Below, one piece after another: positions 59,100-64,000 of a DNA stretch of 64,000 bases. The stretch comes from Rhyzopertha dominica (lineage: Eukaryota > Arthropoda > Insecta > Coleoptera > Bostrichidae), in the NCBI GenBank assembly GCA_025024175.1, contig QCXZ01000064.1:43173325-43237324 (forward strand), read 5' to 3'. The notes under the pieces were generated by a model, which saw nothing but the letters and a program-made list of their open reading frames with translations, searched no databases and had not been told where the DNA came from. The translations under genes and the position numbers were made by a program. The first letter of the stretch is position 1. Each line of letters starts with the position of its first letter.

Positions 59100-59640
59100 A
59101 TGACCTCAAAACGTCGATTTTCAACGTCCCCATCGCGAGACGGTTTCAGAAATGCTTGAGGATTCTTTAATCTTCTGATGAGTTTTCCGGAATGTTCCAA
59201 AACTTTCTCGTAACGTCTATTAACGTCTAATATGCCACACTTGGGGGCTTACTAGTCTTCATCAAACTTTCTAGATTACTATCTCGAAATATCGATTTTT
59301 GAGTTCCCCACCGCGTTTCGGCAAACTTCTATACTTGAAGATTCTCTCGTCCTCACTGAAATTTTCAGAATATTATGTGACATTCTCGAAATGCCAGAAT
59401 TCCACTTCCATGTTGCGATGAATATTCCAGAATGTTATACGCTTCTCTAAAAGTCCATTTTAGACATAACCGCTGCGAGACGGTTAGGGCAATCTGCCAC
59501 ACTTGAGAATTTTTTCGTCATCTATTGAATGTTCTATGAGCTCGAAACGCCGAGTTTGGATTTTTCCATCACGAGACAATTTTGACAAGGTGTCACACTT
59601 GGAGGTTCTCTAGTGCATTTTCGCACCCTCATAACTCCCA
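59100..59640. repeat. degenerate minisatellite, units of about 100-110 bp
   Basis: Recurring blocks in fixed order are CTCGAAA(C/T)(G/A)(T/C)CGA-TTT, TCCCCATCGCGAGACGGTTT, GCCACACTTGAGGATTCT, CTAGTC-TCAT and GAATGTTCCAGAATGTT. At least four to five diverged units can be followed, some shortened. No ORF. It may be a decayed satellite or the interior of a repetitive element. Confidence 0.6.
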
Positions 59641-60425
59641 AATGCTTACATTCATCCCGACCAAGCTGCTTCGTTATCAATGGCGAAATGTAGTCTATAC
59701 CGACATCCTTAGAGGCATTCTAAGCAGTGGTCTACGTTGACACTTTGGCTATGAGGTGAAATATTTTATACATTTTGTATGCAAATACCTGGGATTGACC
59801 CCTTTCAACCCCCCTATGTCTCCTACACTTCTGCAGCAACCGACATGCACCGCACGGTCTTATCTTTTTTAGCTTCGGAGATATTTTCTATTTTCTTAAG
59901 CACTGCAAACGTCATATTTTTTTCACAAAATGTGTGATTCAATAAGAGACTGAATTGCAATACTGTTGTTAATCGGCACAAGTTTCATCAGACATGCATG
60001 GGAACCACGCTCTCCAACACCATTTTCTGCCTGTCATCCAGGTAGTGGACACTCTCATATTAGATAACCGTAAACGCTATTGCTGCAACCAACTATACAC
60101 GATTACTGTTATGGATACAACATTCATAGATGGCACTCTCACGCTGTGTGTGAAGCACGGCTAACGCATGCACGCGGGATTGCGTTTAAATCAAAGTATG
60201 TTCAAATCAAGTTGATGTCACGCTTTGATATCTAGCAAAAAATTGTCGCAAGTTCCCAACGTACCTACTTATACGATATTTTAATATGTTATAGTTATTA
60301 TTATTTTGCAACCTGTTAACCTTTTTGGTGGCATTTTTATGTTTAAAGTTACAGGTATGTAGTACTATATTGTGACATTGAAGTTGAATATGAAGAAGGT
60401 AAGACAATTGCTTTAATTTTGTACC
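59641..60425. other. no gene recognised
   Basis: ATACAACATTCATAGATGGC at 60116 recurs as ATACAACATTCACAGATGGC at 61139, each a few hundred bases before a THAP fragment. These may be the same end of two related elements. Confidence 0.35.
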
Positions 60426-60677
60426 TTGAAAAGTGTTAAAATTGTTAGTTTTGAAAATGCCGAAGGTATCACACAGAAAAACTGTGCGGTAAAGAACTGT
60501 AGTAATAAATATTTAACAAACTCAAATACCACATTTCACCACCTCCCAAGAGAAGGTGTCATGTGTGAAGAACAGGTAAAACGAACAAACAATTTGGACG
60601 TGCAGTCTCACAGCCTTACATCCATTCGAGCATCATTTGTGGTATGTGGAGAATACTTTCTAGCTAATTGCTTTTAA
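60426..60677 (+). pseudogene. THAP-like zinc-finger fragment
   Basis: KNCAVKNCSNKYLTNSN, then FHHLPREG and a closing VCGEYFLANCF preserve the C-x4-C start, the FxxLP segment and a VCxxxF end of a THAP domain. The usual final His is Tyr here and the conserved Trp is absent, so zinc binding is doubtful. The probable start ATG lies in another frame (60457, MPKVSHRK), implying a one-base shift. There is no downstream catalytic domain. Confidence 0.5.
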
Positions 60678-61349
60678 ATGCCAGAGCAAAATAAACTAAA
60701 TAGAAGAGTAGTTCCCACACTATAAATAATAAACAATGGTGCAAGATAAACATTGTTTTTTAATCTTATTTCTAGTAATTACATTTACGACAATTCAAAT
60801 AATTAGCAGTTTTTTAAAATCTCGCATTTCCTTTGCCACTATTTTACACGAAAGGAAGAAAACAACCCTATTAGTTGTTATTTATAGTAAACCTTTCTGA
60901 CTTTTTATGAAGTACACATTTGCGTACAAAGTCAGCATAATATAAAAAAGTTAAGTTAGGCATTCCTACATAAATTAAAAAGATTGTTTTCTTAATTTCC
61001 TGTAAAATAGTGGGCAAAGTAGATACCAGGTTTTAAAATTAAGGTAAGAAATAAACGTCAAAATAAATGACATTTGTATGACTCGGAGTTTCTGATTTAT
61101 CGGCTACACCTGCTGGTCGTTTCATTAATGTAGTTCACATACAACATTCACAGATGGCGCTGTAACTCATTCCACAAAATTTATCAGCACTGGCCATTCT
61201 TGTTTACTGATATTCTTTGCTGTCATCCCAAAATTACAGTCAAGATGCCTCTGAACCTGGTATGTCAACTAGTCGCCGATATCTTCGTAGCTTCGTACCT
61301 TAGACTGAGATTATCAGGTGTAATGGTACCTATGTGCTTGTAATCAACA
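60678..61349. other. no gene recognised
   Basis: AT-rich spacer between two THAP-like fragments. It contains the repeated ATACAACATTCACAGATGGC at 61139. Confidence 0.3.
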
Positions 61350-61640
61350 TAAAATGAAAGTGTCGTATTTGCGGTTGTAGAAAGCTATTATTTCTTCATT
61401 ATTTCATGTAGCTACCAAAGGTGAATTATTTGTTGATATCAAGAAGTTATAGCTTTTACTTCACTAAAACTAGTAAGATTATGTACTATTTACATGCAGG
61501 CCCTAACTATACAGTATTCATCCAGAAGCTTCAAAACTCTAAAGCATGGTCTGAATCTACAGCTGTAGTTTTAAGTGGAAAAGACTCTTTGTGTATGGTA
61601 CATTTTAACAAAATTTATACAAGAATGTTCAGGTGGTAAT
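61350..61640 (+). pseudogene. possible THAP-like fragment
   Basis: CRICGCRK-like residues near 61367, then HVATKGELF, and in a second frame MVHFNKIYTRMF after DSLC give a C..C ... C..HF spacing similar to a THAP domain. The match is weak, frames change at least once, and the middle shows no conserved Trp. Confidence 0.3.
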
Positions 61641-62394
61641 TGTAAAAATATTAGATGCAGTTTTAAAGGACCAAATGTCCCATTCCAACCGCCCTGTAAT
61701 TTCGAATATCTCGATTACGTATTCCCACATACAAAATATTTTCAGTGTCGGTGACGACTACACTGCGTGGAATCCATCGTTTTCAGCCCGAGTATGCAAT
61801 ACTAATTAAATGTAAGAAATGTGACCGCACAATGTACCACGTTTATATATAAACATAACCTTCTTTAACTAGTTTGACAAATCGTACAGGCTATCCTGAT
61901 AGTCCCAATCGAATCTGTTGCCAACTATTATGCGTCCAGAAAAGGTAAACTTCCACCCCAGATAGAAAAGTAAAATTCCATTCATAAATACAATAGTTGA
62001 CATACCTACCAGGTATAGAAGTATCTTGCTCGTAGTACATAAATATGGTAACAATCAAAAAGAGTCCAACTGTACAAAAAAACCTTTTTAATAGAAAACA
62101 AAAATAGCGCGGACACGATTCTTAATGTTCTTGTTTAATCATTACCTTAACTTAATTAGTATAAGATTTAAACAGTTTTAATTAAAATGTGAAATTGTTA
62201 TTAATAATGTAAAAGGGGCGTTACTGTTGCAAAAACAGAAAAGGAAAACTAAGAACTTTAAAGAAGTATCAACTTGATTTCGTTTACTTTTTTGTGATCA
62301 TTATTAATACATTTAGGCAATAAATACCTTTGATCTTATGCAGGGTTTCTATAAATGATTAATGGAATCCTGGCGCCTTTTATTTCTGAATTCT
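61641..62394. other. no gene recognised
   Basis: No domain or repeat could be supported. Confidence 0.35.
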
Positions 62395-63150
62395 TTATGC
62401 CGCCTTTTTGTAACAGCTGTCAAGCTACAATAAGCATAATTGACTATACAGTGGGTTGCGGATCAAGTTATTCTATTTTCATTTCAAAGATAAGTTAAGT
62501 AATAACAATAATTTGCTTGTACGAAACTACACATTACTTTAATATACAAAACTACGTACGTCGTAACCCCCTTTTGTTGCGGTCACCGATTTTCAGACAT
62601 GGCTTTAAAAATTTAATTATTTCCCGCAAATTTGAGAACCTACCCAGTCAATCTCAGTCCTTTTCCTTGTTTTATTGTTTGTACTTCTATTGTAACTAGC
62701 ATTACCCCATCACAATTTAGCTGGTAGTTGGCCGGTAGAGCAGCTATACATAAAACGTCACTGCCACTTAGTATAGATCCTAACTGTGAATTTTACCATT
62801 GCGGCAGGCTAAAAACATCACCGTACAATTTAACAAGCTTGCTATAATCATAACCTCACAATTACGATACATAACCTAAAAGTTATACGAAACTGTGTCA
62901 CCCCACAGCTCCGAAATCTGAGCTTCTTCAATCTTAAAGTTAATTATCCTACAAATCGCTACAGCATATGGTGAAAATACACACTCCCAAGCTTTTTCTT
63001 CTATTAAAATATATCAGATAATTCGACGATCGACAGATGAAAAGTATCTGTCGGAGCAATAATTGGGTTCACTTTTCTAAGAAGCGGCAATTTGATTTAA
63101 TCGATAATTTCCATAAGCGCCCGGATGCATTAATTATTTATAGAAGCTTG
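62395..63150 (-). repeat. dispersed repeat, copy B (inverse of 27.3-28.0 kb)
   Basis: Read on the minus strand it parallels copy A from GGGCGCTTATGGAAATTATC to GCCTTTTTG-type ends, with GAAACTGTGTCACCCCACAG near 62889 (inverse of the 27.6 kb block). It is longer than copy A by indels. See copy A for shared blocks. Confidence 0.7.
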
Positions 63151-63488
63151 GTATAATTAGGGTTTGGGTAGTAATCAGCTACTGTTTGCCAGAATTTCGT
63201 CACCGTAGTAGAAGTCCGCTCTGAAGCTCGAAAACACTGAGCACCGAGCGATTCAGCTACAAATTCGTTAGATGTCCAGTGGCATTGCATATGGTCAACT
63301 TAAATGAGCATACGCCGCTTTGACCTCGAATCTTAATAGGGCTTTAATGGTGTAGCTGGCATCATTCATCTACTTAGGGCTCCGTGTTGGAACCTATACT
63401 GTTTACCACATATACATCTATAATAACCAAAATATAAAATATTGCAGCTCTCACTTTTATTCTGATGACAGTCAGTTATACTATAGAG
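63151..63488. other. no gene recognised
   Basis: Short unannotated stretch before the hAT element. CTATAGAG (63481-63488) would be its left target-site duplication if the right end, beyond the window, matches. Confidence 0.3.
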
Positions 63489-63590
63489 CAGGGGTCGGCA
63501 AGCCGCGGCCCGCGGTGTTTCGTAAATAATGATCTTCTAAACAATCGGAAATATTTTCATTTCGCGCGAAAACCAAAGGTTTCAGATGAT

Positions 63591-63711
63591 GAGGTAATGC
63601 TCAATCTTCGGTGCGTGTTGGAGATTCCACCACGGCCAACACTGGTCAGGTCTGGCCATCTCCGTCATATGCAGTGGTGGAATTTTAATACCGAAGATTG
63701 AGCATTACCTC
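63591..63711. repeat. small inverted-repeat element nested in the hAT leader
   Basis: GAGGTAATGCTCAATCTTCG plus GT (63591-63612) and its exact inverse (63690-63711) flank about 77 bp that is itself partly self-complementary (TTCCACCA versus TGGTGGAA). Probably a MITE. Confidence 0.65.
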
Positions 63712-63959
63712 AATAATCAATATGCCAAGTGCAACCCACGCGTCAAACTTACTGGACGATCGAGTGAAGCGTGTCGAGTTATTTTTGTTAAATGCATCTG
63801 CGGCGACGCAATCATTTTGTTTTGAATTTCGTTAGGTAAGTGTGTGTGTGTTTTTTCCACCACACAACGCTTTTTGCAAAGCTAAATAGCAAGTGTTCAA
63901 CACAATTGAACTCAATTATTGCAGAATTTACTTCGGTTGATAGTTCTTATAACTGTGTG

Positions 63960-64000
63960 ATGGCTTCAAAAAAAAAAGAAGTTATTGGAAGAAAATAGAG
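63960..64000 (+). pseudogene. hAT transposase N-terminus, frameshifted
   Basis: ATG at 63960 is followed by MASKKKE and a stop within 13 codons. The run of ten A at 63967-63976 appears one base too long: the shifted frame resembles the Lys-rich start (MASKK...EENR) common in this transposase group. Either the copy is dead or the base is a sequencing error in a homopolymer. Only 41 bases are visible. Confidence 0.45.

Larger units (their letters stand above)
63489..64000 (+). mobile_element. left end of a hAT element, cut by the window edge
   Basis: CAGGGGTCGGCAAGCCGCGG begins at 63489, the terminus style of Charlie/SPIN-type hAT elements, with an 8-bp flank CTATAGAG before it. A leader of about 470 bp (interrupted by the 63591-63711 inverted-repeat insertion) precedes a transposase start codon at 63960. 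The element continues past 64000. Confidence 0.7.

Noticed and set aside
59168..59195. CTGATGAG in the minisatellite
   Set aside because: There is no GAAA after a stem II hairpin and no stem I, so it is a chance match to the hammerhead core.
63820..63845. TTCGTTAG|GTAAGTG resembling a recursive splice site
   Set aside because: The pyrimidine tract is interrupted by purines, and it lies inside the leader of a hAT element. It is more likely an element-internal intron signal or chance.

Overview
This window is AT-rich nuclear DNA from an animal, most likely an insect or another arthropod. It holds no bacterial-style gene array, operon or long intact ORF. It is a dense graveyard of transposable elements: Jockey/CR1-type non-LTR retrotransposons, Penelope-like elements, LTR remnants, hAT and Tc1/mariner DNA elements, THAP-domain transposase or host-gene fragments, and many foldback or MITE-like repeats. 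The scattered ambiguous bases (N) point to a draft assembly. I recognise no complete host gene. The only host-gene candidates, all on the + strand, are a splice-flanked open exon at 21855-22103, a 36-nt microexon-like site at 12483-12518 with back-to-back splice signals, and a weak exon-like frame near 21300. Together they are compatible with much of the window being a long intron, but this is inference.

Layout. 1-8 kb: a decayed non-LTR element (3.0-5.9 kb, minus) and a Penelope-like fragment (6.5-7.1 kb, minus) with small related copies. 12-20 kb: the recursive-splice-like site, two foldback elements (13.6 and 15.8 kb), a mariner-type MITE (16.3 kb), a clear Penelope-like fragment with RT and GIY-YIG parts (17.9-18.8 kb) and a hAT-like repeat (19-20 kb). 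20-28 kb: a non-LTR RNase H fragment, the candidate exon, a mariner transposase relic, a foldback and a ~0.7 kb dispersed repeat. 29-33 kb: a foldback carrying hammerhead ribozymes, a THAP pseudogene, a tRNA-like sequence, a hammerhead-bearing tandem repeat and an LTR remnant. 35.9-37.6 kb: a complete non-autonomous hAT copy with an 8-bp target duplication. 40-46 kb: more hammerhead tandem repeats, an LTR with polypurine tract, a second hammerhead-bearing repeat and a long-TIR foldback. 48-54 kb: two further TIR elements, one with THAP fragments on both strands. 55-57 kb: several non-LTR ORF2 fragments. 59-63 kb: a degenerate minisatellite, THAP fragments, the inverted partner of the 27 kb repeat, and the start of a hAT element cut by the window end.

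The most interesting signal is a set of self-cleaving RNA motifs. Two unrelated dispersed repeat families carry compact type I hammerhead ribozymes with very short stem III. One is a 275-300 bp tandem, retrozyme-like repeat (32.5 kb and 40.6-41.5 kb). The other is a foldback-associated repeat (29.8 and 44.4 kb), whose 44.4 kb copy has an intact catalytic core and perfect stems within 49 nt. A third, more divergent hammerhead-like fold lies in the 15.8 kb foldback, and a related decayed motif lies just downstream of the Penelope GIY-YIG domain. All assignments were made by reading the sequence, without searches or folding software.
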